DNA of 64,000 bases from Evansella vedderi (GCF_030813435.1 NZ_JAUSUG010000001.1:248001-312000); one strand, 5' to 3'; positions 41,408 through 51,456 are shown, counted from the first letter of the stretch. Program-made: numbers and translations. Notes: generated by a model from the letters alone, not told the origin.

Positions 41408-41847
41408 CGTTTCCTCCTCGCTACTACCATACTAAGTGTGGTAATGTATACAGTTATTTTTACAAGTAGAAAATGCAGGTTACGCTGGATAAATGACCGA
41501 TTCGGAGTTTCGTGGCAACTAAAACTTCCTTAGTATGTGCCTGTCACCGTCCGTATTTTAATAGATTTTGTCGATATAATTGAAGAGTCTCCAAAGGTGT
41601 ATATGCCAATCATAAGAGGATACGATTCCTTACATTGTAATGGGGAACGAAGGAGCTAACCTTCTCCGGCATTCTGCTAACTGTGTTTTCTCTTGAAATG
41701 AAACCTGCTTAGTCATCAAGTAAGGCAATGTTTCGGCCACCTATGTAGAAGGATGAATTAAGCTATTCATATTATAAATATTGCTCCAATGTTAATCCCC
41801 TATTTATGATAAAATAATTGTTATAGAATTCTGAAAGAGGGGATATC
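41408..41847. other. Gap without gene, containing a dispersed repeat fragment
   Basis: GCCTGTCACCGTCCGTATT followed by TAGATTTTGTCGATA (about 41530-41580) recurs in altered form at 33270-33300 and 50732-50770. The remainder shows no convincing coding sequence. TATTTATGATAAAAT just before the next gene may hold a -10 box, but no good -35 is seen. Confidence 0.5.
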
Positions 41848-43935
41848 ATGCTTTCCATTAGGCAACAGAAGATGCTTGGTGATCTTGTTGAGAAGAATGA
41901 TTACATCAAAATGGATGATTTCAAGCAAAAGTATGGTATTTCTGTTAGAACAGTACGGTATGATTTATTAATAATAGAAGAGTGGTTGAAGGAAAAAAAC
42001 ATCTGTCTTGAAAGAAATCGAAAACGTGGTGTATTCGTTCCGATAGATGAGAAAGACCGGAGCTTTATTTTAGGTCTATTAAAGGAGAAACCTCCCTTCA
42101 TTGAGGCAAAAGAGCGGGTGAAGTTGATAACAAAACAGCTCTTAGAGATGGAAAAAGTATCTTCCGAACAGCTAATGGAAGATTATAAGATTAGTAGGAA
42201 TACTTTTCTTAATGATATTCAAGGTGCACGTACTTGGCTAGAAAACTATCGGCTTACCTTAGTAAGGGAGCAAGGCTTTGTTTTAATTAAAGGGAAGGAA
42301 AAGGAATTGAGAAAAGCGTACTTGGACCTTTTGCGTGAAGAATTAACGGAGGAAAAAATCATTCAAATCCTCTTTAACAATAGAACTGAAGAGCTAACGG
42401 GAGTATCTTGGAGTGACTGGTTCAAACTAGAGGATATACACGAACTATATGAAGTGGTACGACAGTTGGAGAAACAATTATGTATTGAATTCTCCGATTC
42501 CAGTTTTACCGCCCTCATCCTCCATCTCTTAATGGCAGTGGAACGTCTTAGGGCAGGAAATCTTATCAAAATGGAGGATAGCCTTTTAATAGAATTACAA
42601 GAAAAAAGCGAGTTCGAGATAATCAATTCCATTGTAACTTCCTATTTTAATGATATTTTTAATATACATCCTCCCCTCGGAGAAATTGGCTATATTACTC
42701 AGCACGTCCTTGGGGCACAACGGGAACAGTCCGGTTCCAATGAGGACAAGTTGTATGTCCAGTATGCGAAGCAAATCGTTTTTGAAGTGGAAAAACGATT
42801 AGAGAATTCCCTGTCTAACCGAAGTAAAATTATTGAAGGATTGGCCATTCATTTGAAACCAGCCTTTTACAGGGCGAAATATCAAATACAATATGAAAAT
42901 CCATTGCTCGATCAAATGGAAACGATGTACGGTCCAATTATGGAATTAATTAAAGAAGTTACCCATTCCATTTTTGAGCCGAGTATTAGCTTTGATAAAC
43001 ATGAAATAAGCTATATCACCTTACATGTATGTAGTGGCTTAGCACAAAAACAGCTTCCTCATAAAAGGAAAGTTGCCATAGTGTGTAGCTCCGGATTAGG
43101 AACTTCCTCCATTTTGGAAAGAAAATTGACCATGAGTTATCCACAAATAACGATTGTGAAGAAAATGTCCTACAAAGAACTAAGGACTCAAGGGAGCTTA
43201 TCCGATGTGGAGCTAGTATTGTCTACTATGGATATCCCCTTTTCAACCGGTGTACCGGTTATCCATGTTTCCCCCTTATTACAAGGGGAGGATCAGCAAA
43301 GGCTCATTCCCTACATTGGGGAATCGAGGGCTGCAGAGCAGGAAGAGGGAAGGGTCCTACAAGTCGTTAAGGATATAACTAACATTGTGAACAAATTTTC
43401 TACCGTGCACGAGAAGCAAAGGTTAACATCTGAATTGTTCTCCTACTTAATCGGAGTTTCACCTACGGATAAAAAAGGTACCTTAACCGAATTTCTGTTA
43501 CCAGGTGCAATCAAATTAGCCTATGAAACTAATAATTGGAAAGAGGCGGTTGAATTAGGCAATGCTCTGTTGATGGCTGGTGGCTTTACCAATGAGCAAT
43601 ATGGGGAGCGGCTCGTTGAGATGTCAAAGGAGGCCAATCATCACTTCATTATTACAGAAGGGGTAGCCTTTCCCCATGCAGGACATGAAACGGGAGTATT
43701 TCAGACGGGATTTAGTATGGTTACCTTAAAGGAGCCCATTCCTTTTGGAGGAAGAAAAGATCCAGTGTGGATGATAATCACGATGGCAGCGGTAGATAAA
43801 CATCAGCACATACCTGCTTTGGAAACAATTTTGGATGTTCTCAATGATGAAGAATTTATATTAAAGCTCCGTACTAGCAAGGATTCGCATCAAATCTGGA
43901 GAAGTTTAAGGGAGAGGGAGGAGAAGGCCAAGTGA
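41848..43935 (+). CDS. PRD-containing transcriptional regulator with EIIB-like and EIIA domains
   Basis: The 695-residue protein has two N-terminal helix-turn-helix regions (YGISVRTVRYDLLIIEEWL; YKISRNTFLNDIQGARTWL), two PRD domains with phosphorylatable His (about 200-400), an EIIB-like domain with VAIVCSSGLGTSS near residue 410, and a fructose/mannitol-type EIIA with VAFPHAGHETG near residue 610. It is a MtlR/ManR-type activator whose activity follows phosphorylation by the PTS. Since the EIIB and EIIC genes follow and no separate EIIA exists, its EIIA may also serve transport. Confidence 0.9.
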   Translation: MLSIRQQKMLGDLVEKNDYIKMDDFKQKYGISVRTVRYDLLIIEEWLKEKNICLERNRKRGVFVPIDEKDRSFILGLLKEKPPFIEAKERVKLITKQLLEMEKVSSEQLMEDYKISRNTFLNDIQGARTWLENYRLTLVREQGFVLIKGKEKELRKAYLDLLREELTEEKIIQILFNNRTEELTGVSWSDWFKLEDIHELYEVVRQLEKQLCIEFSDSSFTALILHLLMAVERLRAGNLIKMEDSLLIELQEKSEFEIINSIVTSYFNDIFNIHPPLGEIGYITQHVLGAQREQSGSNEDKLYVQYAKQIVFEVEKRLENSLSNRSKIIEGLAIHLKPAFYRAKYQIQYENPLLDQMETMYGPIMELIKEVTHSIFEPSISFDKHEISYITLHVCSGLAQKQLPHKRKVAIVCSSGLGTSSILERKLTMSYPQITIVKKMSYKELRTQGSLSDVELVLSTMDIPFSTGVPVIHVSPLLQGEDQQRLIPYIGESRAAEQEEGRVLQVVKDITNIVNKFSTVHEKQRLTSELFSYLIGVSPTDKKGTLTEFLLPGAIKLAYETNNWKEAVELGNALLMAGGFTNEQYGERLVEMSKEANHHFIITEGVAFPHAGHETGVFQTGFSMVTLKEPIPFGGRKDPVWMIITMAAVDKHQHIPALETILDVLNDEEFILKLRTSKDSHQIWRSLREREEKAK

Positions 43936-44228
43936 AACAAATTATCATCGTATGTTCTAGTGGGCTAGGGACTAGTTTAATGTTGAAACTTAACCTTGAA
44001 CGACTGCTAAAAGAGTGGAACATTTCTGCGAGCGTTGTCAATATGGACAAAACGTCTGTTACGGCTGAAAGTCCTGACCTTATAATTGGTGCAAAGCAAA
44101 TTGTAGAATCTATTAATCTACAAAGGGAAGTGGAGATTATCGCCCTTGAGAATATCGTCAATCCCGAGTATTTACGTAAATGTCTTGAAGCAAGTAAAAC
44201 CATTCAAGACTGTTTACTGAGAAATTGA
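43932..44228 (+). CDS. PTS EIIB component (ascorbate-type)
   Basis: The 98-residue protein starts IIIVCSSGLGTSLMLKLNLE, with the phosphorylated Cys in the loop. It is of the SgaB/UlaB class. GTG 43932 overlaps the regulator's stop by four bases. It hands phosphate from EIIA to the sugar during uptake by the following EIIC. Confidence 0.9.
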   Translation: MKQIIIVCSSGLGTSLMLKLNLERLLKEWNISASVVNMDKTSVTAESPDLIIGAKQIVESINLQREVEIIALENIVNPEYLRKCLEASKTIQDCLLRN

Positions 44229-44241
44229 GAGGCCCTGTTCT

Positions 44242-45513
44242 ATGAATCTAACACAACTTTTAAATAAAGGTATTATTGGTGAGCCAGCATTTTTACTGGG
44301 GATGATTGCCCTTTTCGGTCTTCTTCTGCAGAAATCCCCTGTAGAGAAGCTCATTAACGGAACGATGAAAACCATGTTAGGATATATTCTTATTCAGATC
44401 GGTGGTATGGCGGCTGGAACGTCCCTTTCTAATTTATCGGCGATGATTCAACAGGGCTTTCAAATCATCGGTATCATTCCTCATAATGAAACGGTTGTTG
44501 CCTTAGCGCAGATAAATTATGGTCATGAAATTGCTTGGATCATGCTCATAGGTATGATCATTCATTTATGTATTGCCAGGTTTACTCCGATGAAATTTGT
44601 TTTTTTATCGGGGCACCATATTTTATACATGGCTTCTATGATGGCAAGCTTACTTGTTGTTACTAGCTTTGCTAGTTGGGAAGTTTATGTCATCGGCGGA
44701 TTATGTCTAGCTGTTGCCATGTCCGTTGGTCCTGCTATTGCGCAACCCTATGTGAAAAAAGTGGTTGGCGGGAATCAAGTTGCCGTGGGACATTTTAATA
44801 GTGTTGGATACGTGATTGCAGGTTTTATCGCTCAGTTAACAAAGTCTAAAAAGGTAGAAAATGATTCTACTAGATTCAAACGACTACAACCATTTTTTCA
44901 AGATCATATGGTGGTTGTAGCTGTCTTTATGTTTCTATTATTTCTCATCTCTAGTATTTTTGTTTCTCCAGAAGGAATGAATGAACTGTTCTCTGGACGG
45001 CACTTTATCGTCGTTTCCTTCATCCAAGCGATTTGGTTTACAGCGGGAGTTTATATTATTTTAGCAGGAGTACGTATGCTAATTTCGGAGATTATCCCTG
45101 CTTTTCAGGGGATTGCGGAAAAGGTTGTGCCAAAATCTATTCCTGCATTGGACTGTCCAATTCTTTTTCCTTATGCCCCTATTGCAGCGATTATGGGGTT
45201 TTTACTTAGCTTCTTAGGTGGCTTGGCCGCTATGTCTATTTTCCTGATTTATCAATATACAACGATTATTCCAGGTGTCATTCCCCATTTTTTCTCCGGG
45301 GGTGCTGCTGGGGTTATTGCCTATACCGTCGGGGGGAGGCGTGGGCTTGTCATTGCTACCTTTATCCATGGGATGATCATTACTATGCTCCCCATGGCCC
45401 TTGTCCCTCTATTAACGGGGCTTGGATACATTCGTGCTACCTTTGCCGATTCGGACTTTTCCATTATTGGTGTATTAATCCACTATTTGGTAAGGTTTTT
45501 TACCTCTATATAA
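44242..45513 (+). CDS. PTS EIIC component, SgaT/UlaA family
   Basis: The 423-residue membrane protein has about 11 helices and UlaA features: GILPF-like start replaced by GEPAFLLGMIALFGLLLQ, FTPMKFVFLSGHHILYMASM, and FFSGGAAGVIAYTVGGRRG. The family moves L-ascorbate or related acids while phosphorylating them. Ascorbate catabolic genes (UlaD/E/F) are absent here, so the sugar is uncertain. Confidence 0.88.
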   Translation: MNLTQLLNKGIIGEPAFLLGMIALFGLLLQKSPVEKLINGTMKTMLGYILIQIGGMAAGTSLSNLSAMIQQGFQIIGIIPHNETVVALAQINYGHEIAWIMLIGMIIHLCIARFTPMKFVFLSGHHILYMASMMASLLVVTSFASWEVYVIGGLCLAVAMSVGPAIAQPYVKKVVGGNQVAVGHFNSVGYVIAGFIAQLTKSKKVENDSTRFKRLQPFFQDHMVVVAVFMFLLFLISSIFVSPEGMNELFSGRHFIVVSFIQAIWFTAGVYIILAGVRMLISEIIPAFQGIAEKVVPKSIPALDCPILFPYAPIAAIMGFLLSFLGGLAAMSIFLIYQYTTIIPGVIPHFFSGGAAGVIAYTVGGRRGLVIATFIHGMIITMLPMALVPLLTGLGYIRATFADSDFSIIGVLIHYLVRFFTSI

Positions 45514-45522
45514 CTATACTCG

Positions 45523-45553
45523 AAATAGAGCCATTCGATGGCTCTATTTTTTT
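45523..45553 (+). terminator. Intrinsic terminator after PTS genes
   Basis: AAATAGAGCCAT-TCG-ATGGCTCTATTT is a perfect 12-pair stem followed by more T residues. It separates PTS and ABC units. Confidence 0.9.
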
Positions 45554-45574
45554 GCCGTTTGAAGTGGCAAAGAG

Positions 45575-45603
45575 TTGGACTGTTTTTGTGTAAACGGATA
45601 CAT
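45575..45603 (+). promoter_or_regulatory. Promoter with cre-like site before ABC importer
   Basis: TTGGAC (45575) with ATACAT 17 bases later is a moderate promoter. TGTAAACGGATACA (45589-45602) matches the catabolite-response consensus at all but one fixed position and overlaps the promoter, implying repression by CcpA. Confidence 0.6.
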
Positions 45604-45641
45604 TATTGTGAATATATACTTTAAATAAGGGGGATACATCA

Positions 45642-46661
45642 TTGAAAAAAACACGTTTGGTACTCATTTACGTTTTATTGGCTGCATTCCTTGTAGCGTG
45701 TGGCTCGTCAGGAACTGGTAGTTCATCTGGCAAAGTTACTGTTTATGTTGGCTTCCAAGAAGACCACGCCGTTGCGGCAATGGAACAGTTCACGGAGGAT
45801 ACTGGCATTGAAGTAGATATGATTCGTATGTCAGCGGGAGAGATTCTAGCAAAGGTCCGTGCAGAGAAGGATAACCCACAAGCAGACATTTGGTATGGTG
45901 GTCCAGCTGACACATTTGTTCAAGCGGTAGAAGAGGGATTACTTCAATCCTACCATTCACCAGAGGCCGAAAAAATTGATCCTCGTTTTAAGGATGAAGA
46001 TGGCTACTGGACAGGAATTTACGTAGGGGCATTAGGATTTGCTTCTAATAAGGATTTCTTAGATCAACACGGTTTAGAGGCACCTACTAAATGGGAAGAT
46101 CTGTTACACCCAGCCTTTGAAAATGAGATTGTCATGGCTCATCCAGGTTCCTCTGGTACAGCCTATACTATCCTTTACACAGTACTTAAAGTATTCGGTG
46201 GAGAGGATGCAGGATTTGATTACTTACACAAACTACACCCACAAGTACAACAATATACAACAAGTGGTTCCGCACCTGGCCGTATGGTAGGTATGGGTGA
46301 AGCGGCAGTAGGTTTATTATTCGCACACGATATTATCAAATATCAAGAAGAAGGATTTGATAGTTTAATATTAACAATTCCAGAAGACGGAACTGGTTAT
46401 GAAACGGGGGCAGTTGCAATTATTGATGGAGCTCCTCAATCAGAACTAGCTCAAAAGTTTATTGATTGGTCATTAGGTACAAGTGCACAAGAAGTTGGTC
46501 AAAGAACAGGAAGCTACCAAAACTTAACCAACCCAGATGCAAAAGAACCAGAAAAGGCTGTTAGGTTAGAAGATATTAACACAATCGAATACGACCCAGC
46601 TGAAGCGGGTAGTCAACGTTCGCGATTAATCGATAAGTGGGACAATGAAGTAAATAATTAA
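45642..46661 (+). CDS. ABC importer solute-binding lipoprotein (ferric/AfuA-type), copy 1
   Basis: The 339-residue protein starts at TTG 45642 after AAGGGGG and has a lipoprotein signal ending FLVACGSS. The mature part is a periplasmic-binding-protein fold of the FbpA/AfuA cluster: KVTVYVGFQEDHAVAAMEQF, DIWYGGPADTFVQA, GSSGTAYTILYTVLK, TTSGSAPGRMVGMGEAAVG. Members bind ferric iron, phosphonates or sugar phosphates. The tyrosines for ferric iron are not obvious, so an organic phosphate is plausible. Permease and ATPase genes follow. Confidence 0.88.
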   Translation: MKKTRLVLIYVLLAAFLVACGSSGTGSSSGKVTVYVGFQEDHAVAAMEQFTEDTGIEVDMIRMSAGEILAKVRAEKDNPQADIWYGGPADTFVQAVEEGLLQSYHSPEAEKIDPRFKDEDGYWTGIYVGALGFASNKDFLDQHGLEAPTKWEDLLHPAFENEIVMAHPGSSGTAYTILYTVLKVFGGEDAGFDYLHKLHPQVQQYTTSGSAPGRMVGMGEAAVGLLFAHDIIKYQEEGFDSLILTIPEDGTGYETGAVAIIDGAPQSELAQKFIDWSLGTSAQEVGQRTGSYQNLTNPDAKEPEKAVRLEDINTIEYDPAEAGSQRSRLIDKWDNEVNN

Positions 46662-46666
46662 TAATA

Positions 46667-46697
46667 TTTGAGCTGCTGGGTACCCCCACAGCTCAAA
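46667..46697 (+). terminator. Intercistronic stem-loop after binding-protein gene
   Basis: TTTGAGCTG and CAGCTCAAA form a nine-pair stem around a 13-base loop, with no T run. It probably stabilises the binding-protein message. Confidence 0.65.
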
Positions 46698-46772
46698 ATC
46701 ATATTAAAGTGTTTATTCAAAGGGGGATATTGCCTCCCTTTTGAATAAGCACTAATGGGAAGGAGTCATCAT

Positions 46773-48491
46773 ATGGGGCGTGTTAAGCCAATTCAAGAAT
46801 TAAAACGGTTAGCTAGAGAACCGTTATTATTAACTTGTATTATTTTAGTTATGGCATCATTATTCGTTTTCATCGTTTATCCTCTTTTCCAAATTGGGAG
46901 GACAAGTTTCTTCTCCGTCGACGGTAGTTTTTCTGTCGCAGCCTATAAGAGGATTTTATCCGGGGGAAATCTATTAACGGCATTGACCAATTCCTTAGTG
47001 TTAGCCTTTATCGTTTCTATTTTATCCACGATCATCGCCTATATTTTTGCCTATACGATAGCTTATATTAATGTACCATTAAAAAAATTATTTAATGGGA
47101 TAGCTATTTTGCCAGTTATCTCTCCACCGTTTGTTATCGCATTATCCGCGATTTTGCTGTTCGGACGCCAAGGGTTTATTTCTAATCATTTATTAGGGCT
47201 ACAAAATGCAAATATATATGGTTTGAACGGCTTGATATTGGTACAAACGTTAACATACTTTCCCATTGCCTTCCTTGTTTTAGCCGGACTATTACGTTCT
47301 ATCAGTCCAGCATTGGAGGAAGCAAGTGAAAATTTAGGGGCTAGTAAGCTGAAAACATTTATAAGTGTTACTTTGCCATTATCCACACCGGGAATCGCTA
47401 ATGCATATTTGTTAGTATTTATTCAGTCATTAGCTGATTTTGGTAACCCTATGACGATTGGTGGAAACTATACCACTGTAGCTAGGGAGATTTATTTACA
47501 AGCAGTGGGAAGCTATGACATGCAGGCAGGTGCTTCATTAGCGATGTTGTTGTTAACGATCACGATGGTGGTTTACGCCATTCAGAAGTTCTGGGTCGGG
47601 AAGCGTAGCTATGTTACGGTCACAGGGAAACCTACCAGTGGTCGAAAACTAATCGATTCTGGTTGGTTAAAGCATATGATGTTCGGGATCTGCTTCTCCT
47701 TGTCCGTTACAGTCATTCTTTTTTATATTCTTGTACCGATTGGTTCATTTATCCAGTTATGGGGAATCAATAACAGCTTTACGCTAGATCATTACAAGTA
47801 TGTGTTCAATCTCGGTCAAAAAGCGATTGTCGACACCTTTACTTTATCTTTGATTGCTACTCCAATTGCGGGGCTACTAGGGATGATTATTGCCTTCCTA
47901 ATTGTCCGCAAAAACTTTATTGGGAAAAAAACAATGGAATTAGTAAGTATGTTATCCATTGCCATTCCTGGAACAGTGTTGGGGATTGCTTATATTTTGT
48001 CCTTTAATAAAGCGCCATTGGCTCTTACGGGAACGGCCGTCATAATTATAGCAGCCTTTGTGGTAAGGGCTGTTCCAGTAGGGATACGATCGGGTATCGC
48101 ATCGCTACAGCAAATAGATCCGTCCATTGAAGAGGCATCTACGAATCTAGGAGCGAACCAATCGCAGACTTTCTTTGGAATCGTTCTTCCTTTGATCAAG
48201 CCGGCCTTTTTCAGTGGCCTTGTATATAGTTTTGTAAAAAGTATGACGGCCATGAGCGCAGTAATTTTCTTGATTTCCGCTAGATATAATTTGATTACTG
48301 CTTCGATTTTATCGCAGGTAGAATCGGGAAGAATTGGTGTTGCGAGCGCCTACTGTACGATTCTGATCATCATTATGATTATTTCACTATTAATCTTAAA
48401 TGGAATGCTCCGATTATTCGGCGGAGAGTATGATAAGAAAACGAAAAAGACTACGAACAATCCTGCGGGGCAAAAACCGCTAAGCATGTAG
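46773..48491 (+). CDS. ABC importer permease (FbpB-type, fused double permease)
   Basis: The 572-residue protein contains two permease units in tandem, each with the EAA-loop: LEEASENLGASKLKTFISVT near residue 185 and IEEASTNLGANQSQTFFGIV near 455. About 12 membrane helices are predicted. Such double permeases serve FbpABC/AfuABC systems. AAGGAG precedes ATG 46773; the frame is open six codons further upstream. Gene order binding protein-permease-ATPase is standard. Confidence 0.9.
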   Translation: MGRVKPIQELKRLAREPLLLTCIILVMASLFVFIVYPLFQIGRTSFFSVDGSFSVAAYKRILSGGNLLTALTNSLVLAFIVSILSTIIAYIFAYTIAYINVPLKKLFNGIAILPVISPPFVIALSAILLFGRQGFISNHLLGLQNANIYGLNGLILVQTLTYFPIAFLVLAGLLRSISPALEEASENLGASKLKTFISVTLPLSTPGIANAYLLVFIQSLADFGNPMTIGGNYTTVAREIYLQAVGSYDMQAGASLAMLLLTITMVVYAIQKFWVGKRSYVTVTGKPTSGRKLIDSGWLKHMMFGICFSLSVTVILFYILVPIGSFIQLWGINNSFTLDHYKYVFNLGQKAIVDTFTLSLIATPIAGLLGMIIAFLIVRKNFIGKKTMELVSMLSIAIPGTVLGIAYILSFNKAPLALTGTAVIIIAAFVVRAVPVGIRSGIASLQQIDPSIEEASTNLGANQSQTFFGIVLPLIKPAFFSGLVYSFVKSMTAMSAVIFLISARYNLITASILSQVESGRIGVASAYCTILIIIMIISLLILNGMLRLFGGEYDKKTKKTTNNPAGQKPLSM

Positions 48492-48503
48492 GGGGGACCT
48501 AGA

Positions 48504-49583
48504 ATGACAACGAAATCGGTAACACTAAAAAATGTAACGAAAACCTTTCATGATGATAATAATAACCTAGTTCATGCCGTATCTGACGTGAACTTGACCA
48601 TTGAGCAGGGGGAGTTTGCTACTTTATTAGGCCCTTCTGGATGTGGAAAAACGACGACTTTACGAATGGTTGCAGGATTTGAAGAAGTAACTCAAGGGGA
48701 CATTTATTTTGGAAGTGAGAATGTCAATAAAATCTCACCAAATAAAAGGGATTGTACTATGGTGTTCCAATCCTATGCATTGTTTCCACATCTGTCTGTT
48801 TTTGATAATGTTGCTTATGGTTTGAAGATTAAAAAACTACCAAAGGATGTAATTGAGGAAAAAGTAGATAAGATTTTTAGTATAATGAATTTAACGGATC
48901 ATAAAACAAGGATGCCTAGCCAGTTATCCGGTGGGCAACAACAACGTGTAGCCTTAGCAAGGGCCCTTGTGATGGAGCCTGGAGTATTATTATTTGATGA
49001 GCCGTTATCGAATTTAGATGCTAAGCTCCGATTATTAATGCGCGATGAGATTCGTAGATTACAGAAGAGATTGGGAATTACAGCTATCTATGTAACCCAC
49101 GATCAAAGTGAAGCCATGAGTATGAGCGATAAGGTTATCGTCATGAACAATGGAAAAATTGAGCAAGTAGGTTCTCCGCAAGAAATCTATCAACGTCCAA
49201 CTTCTAGATTTGTTGCAGACTTCATTGGTACTGCCAATTTCATACAAGGGAAGGTACTTGGGCGAAAAGAGAATGAGTTGGAGATTCAAACTGCCGATAC
49301 AATTCTGAGAGCAGCTGCTTACGGGGACTTCTTTGAAGGTCAATCAGTACTTATCGTTGTTCGTCCTGAGGCTGTTCGTTTAAAGGACGAAGGGGAAGGT
49401 TCCTTGAAGGGGAAAGTAACGAAGAGTGTCTTCATGGGCCAAACCCAGGAGTACGAAGTAGATTATAATGGAGTTCCACTGCAAGTGACTGTCCATAATC
49501 CAATGGGAGAAAAGATTTACGAAGTGGATGAAACGGTATCGCTGCATTTTCCAAAGGAGTCATTGCATATTATTAAAGGTTAA
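48504..49583 (+). CDS. ABC importer ATPase (FbpC/PotA-type)
   Basis: The 359-residue ATPase has Walker A GPSGCGKTTT, signature LSGGQQQRVALARAL, Walker B VLLFDEPLSNLD and the H-loop YVTHDQSEA. A TOBE domain (about residues 275-355) with VVRPEAVRL follows, as in multi-substrate importers of this class. It starts 12 bases after the permease, with GGGGGGACC upstream. Confidence 0.93.
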   Translation: MTTKSVTLKNVTKTFHDDNNNLVHAVSDVNLTIEQGEFATLLGPSGCGKTTTLRMVAGFEEVTQGDIYFGSENVNKISPNKRDCTMVFQSYALFPHLSVFDNVAYGLKIKKLPKDVIEEKVDKIFSIMNLTDHKTRMPSQLSGGQQQRVALARALVMEPGVLLFDEPLSNLDAKLRLLMRDEIRRLQKRLGITAIYVTHDQSEAMSMSDKVIVMNNGKIEQVGSPQEIYQRPTSRFVADFIGTANFIQGKVLGRKENELEIQTADTILRAAAYGDFFEGQSVLIVVRPEAVRLKDEGEGSLKGKVTKSVFMGQTQEYEVDYNGVPLQVTVHNPMGEKIYEVDETVSLHFPKESLHIIKG

Positions 49584-49712
49584 GTGAAGTTTTATTTAGA
49601 TATTGCAAAAATCAATAAGTGGAGTTTTATATAGGTAGATAAGGTGAATCGAGCGAGTTTTAGTGGAACTGCGAATTTGAAGGTACGAAGGAATGAAGGG
49701 GGAAAAAAGTCG

Positions 49713-50714
49713 GTGAAGAAAAGGGTACTTGGGCTTTTTGCCCTCTTTTTTGCATTGTTACTAGTCAGTTGTGGGCGAGAAGACAAGGGTGAATTAACCG
49801 TTTATGTCGGGTTATACGAGGATCATGCTATTAGGGCTATTGAGACCTTTGAAAAGGAAACGGGGATAAAAGTATCCCATGTCCGAATGTCTAATGGGGA
49901 GATTCTCGCAAGGATTCGAGCCGAGCAAAATGCACCGAAGGCAAGTGTTTGGTATGGTGGTCCAAGCGATACCTTTGTTCAGGCAAAATATGAAGGGTTG
50001 CTAAAGTCTTATACCTCTCCAAATTCGAGTTTTATTCCTGATATTTATAAAGATCCTGAAGGGTATTGGACTGGTATATATGTCGGATCCATTGCACTGG
50101 TCTCCAATCGTTCTTGGCTACAGGATGTGGGGCTGGACATTCCTAATTCATGGGAAGATTTATTAAAGCCTGAATATAAAGGGATGGTTTCCATGGCAGA
50201 TCCTAGATCCTCAGGTACTGCTTACACGATTTTAGCAACCCTAGTGCAGCTGATGGGGGAGGAGGAAGCTTTTGATTACTTGGAGAAACTGAATGAAAAT
50301 GTTCGAAGTTATACCACTTCTGGAAGTGTTCCTGGTAGGAGCGTTGGAATGGGGGAAACGGGTGTTGCGATTATGTTTGCACACGATGCCTTGAAGTTTT
50401 TTAAAGAGGGGTTTCGTGATCTAGTAATTACGATCCCGAAAGAGGGGACAGGATACGAAATTGGTGCTGTTGCCATGATAAGTAATGGACCTGACCTGGA
50501 AGCGGCTAAGACTTTTATTGACTGGTCATTAACAAAACAAGCCCAAGAAATTGGAAAACATACAGGGAACTTTCAACTGTTAACAAATGAAACAGCCATT
50601 TCACCGGAGGAAGCCTTTTATCTTACTGAGATTAATGTCATTGACTACGACCATAACTGGGCAGGTTTAAACCGTGCTATATTAATTGAAAGATGGGTGG
50701 AAATGGTGAAGTAG
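49713..50714 (+). CDS. ABC importer solute-binding lipoprotein (ferric/AfuA-type), copy 2
   Basis: The 333-residue lipoprotein (signal ending LLVSCGRED) is a paralogue of the first binding protein, sharing LTVYVGLYEDHAIRAIE, ASVWYGGPSDTFVQA, RSSGTAYTILATLVQ and YTTSGSVPGRSVGMGE. GTG 49713 is chosen as start, giving a normal signal peptide; the open frame extends to 49644. Two binding proteins around one permease and ATPase suggest two related ligands or affinities. A terminator follows. Confidence 0.88.
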   Translation: MKKRVLGLFALFFALLLVSCGREDKGELTVYVGLYEDHAIRAIETFEKETGIKVSHVRMSNGEILARIRAEQNAPKASVWYGGPSDTFVQAKYEGLLKSYTSPNSSFIPDIYKDPEGYWTGIYVGSIALVSNRSWLQDVGLDIPNSWEDLLKPEYKGMVSMADPRSSGTAYTILATLVQLMGEEEAFDYLEKLNENVRSYTTSGSVPGRSVGMGETGVAIMFAHDALKFFKEGFRDLVITIPKEGTGYEIGAVAMISNGPDLEAAKTFIDWSLTKQAQEIGKHTGNFQLLTNETAISPEEAFYLTEINVIDYDHNWAGLNRAILIERWVEMVK

Positions 50715-50783
50715 CAGGAGTAATACAATAGGTCCCTGTCTCACCTGAGTATTGCTAGATTTTGTCGATAGAAATAGAGGTTT

Positions 50784-50820
50784 ATACCCGCAGTCTCATA
50801 AGGGTTACGGGTATTTTTCT
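50784..50820 (+). terminator. Intrinsic terminator after ABC operon
   Basis: ATACCCG and CGGGTAT pair around a 17-base loop, followed by TTTTTCTT. It is preceded at 50732-50770 by a copy of the TAGATTTTGTCGATA repeat. Confidence 0.7.
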
Positions 50821-50979
50821 TATGCAGTGCAATTTAGAAAGGCAATTAAATTGGTTGGGGTTCTACTATAGGGAGCTGGAATCAGCATAGCAGGAAAGTA
50901 TATCATAATGCGTTTACATTTTGACGGTGTTTACGATAGAATGTTTAAAGATAATTTTTAAAATTAGGAGGGTGGTAAT

Positions 50980-51447
50980 ATGACGGAGGATTTTACGGGA
51001 ATAGATGATATAGATCTTCAAATTATCTCTCATTTACAAAAGGATGGGAGGAAAACCTTTAAAGATATCGCCAATGAAATTGGGGTTGCCGAAAGGACGA
51101 TACGTACTCGAGTAGCCAATTTAAGGGAAAACGGAACTTTGCAAATTGTTGGTATCGTTAATCCAATCAAGGTTGGCCTTAAATTAATGGCCATTATTCA
51201 CCTGTCTGTGGAACAATATAAATTAGACACATGTGTGGAGCAGCTTCATGCATTAGATGAAGTAAGGTTTATAGCTATGACATCGGGGAAATATGAGTTG
51301 ATGATAGAGGTTTGTACAAGATCCCATGAAGAATTAGGAGACTTTCTTTCCGATAAACTGCAAAAAGTAGAAGGGATTCGCGAAAGAGACGTAGTGATGG
51401 AACTAAAGATATTAAAAAATGAGTTTCGTTTCATGAAAGATAAATAA
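50980..51447 (+). CDS. Lrp/AsnC-family transcriptional regulator
   Basis: The 155-residue protein has the AsnC helix-turn-helix (IDLQIISHLQKDGRKTFKDI, EIGVAERTIRTRVANLRE) and a C-terminal RAM ligand domain (KLMAIIHLSVEQYKL, FIAMTSGKYELMIEV). It acts as an oligomer, often responding to amino acids. It directly precedes the peptidase and peptide-transport genes, in keeping with control by amino acids. AGGAGGGTGG precedes ATG 50980. Confidence 0.9.
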   Translation: MTEDFTGIDDIDLQIISHLQKDGRKTFKDIANEIGVAERTIRTRVANLRENGTLQIVGIVNPIKVGLKLMAIIHLSVEQYKLDTCVEQLHALDEVRFIAMTSGKYELMIEVCTRSHEELGDFLSDKLQKVEGIRERDVVMELKILKNEFRFMKDK

Positions 51448-51456
51448 AGTAGATCT

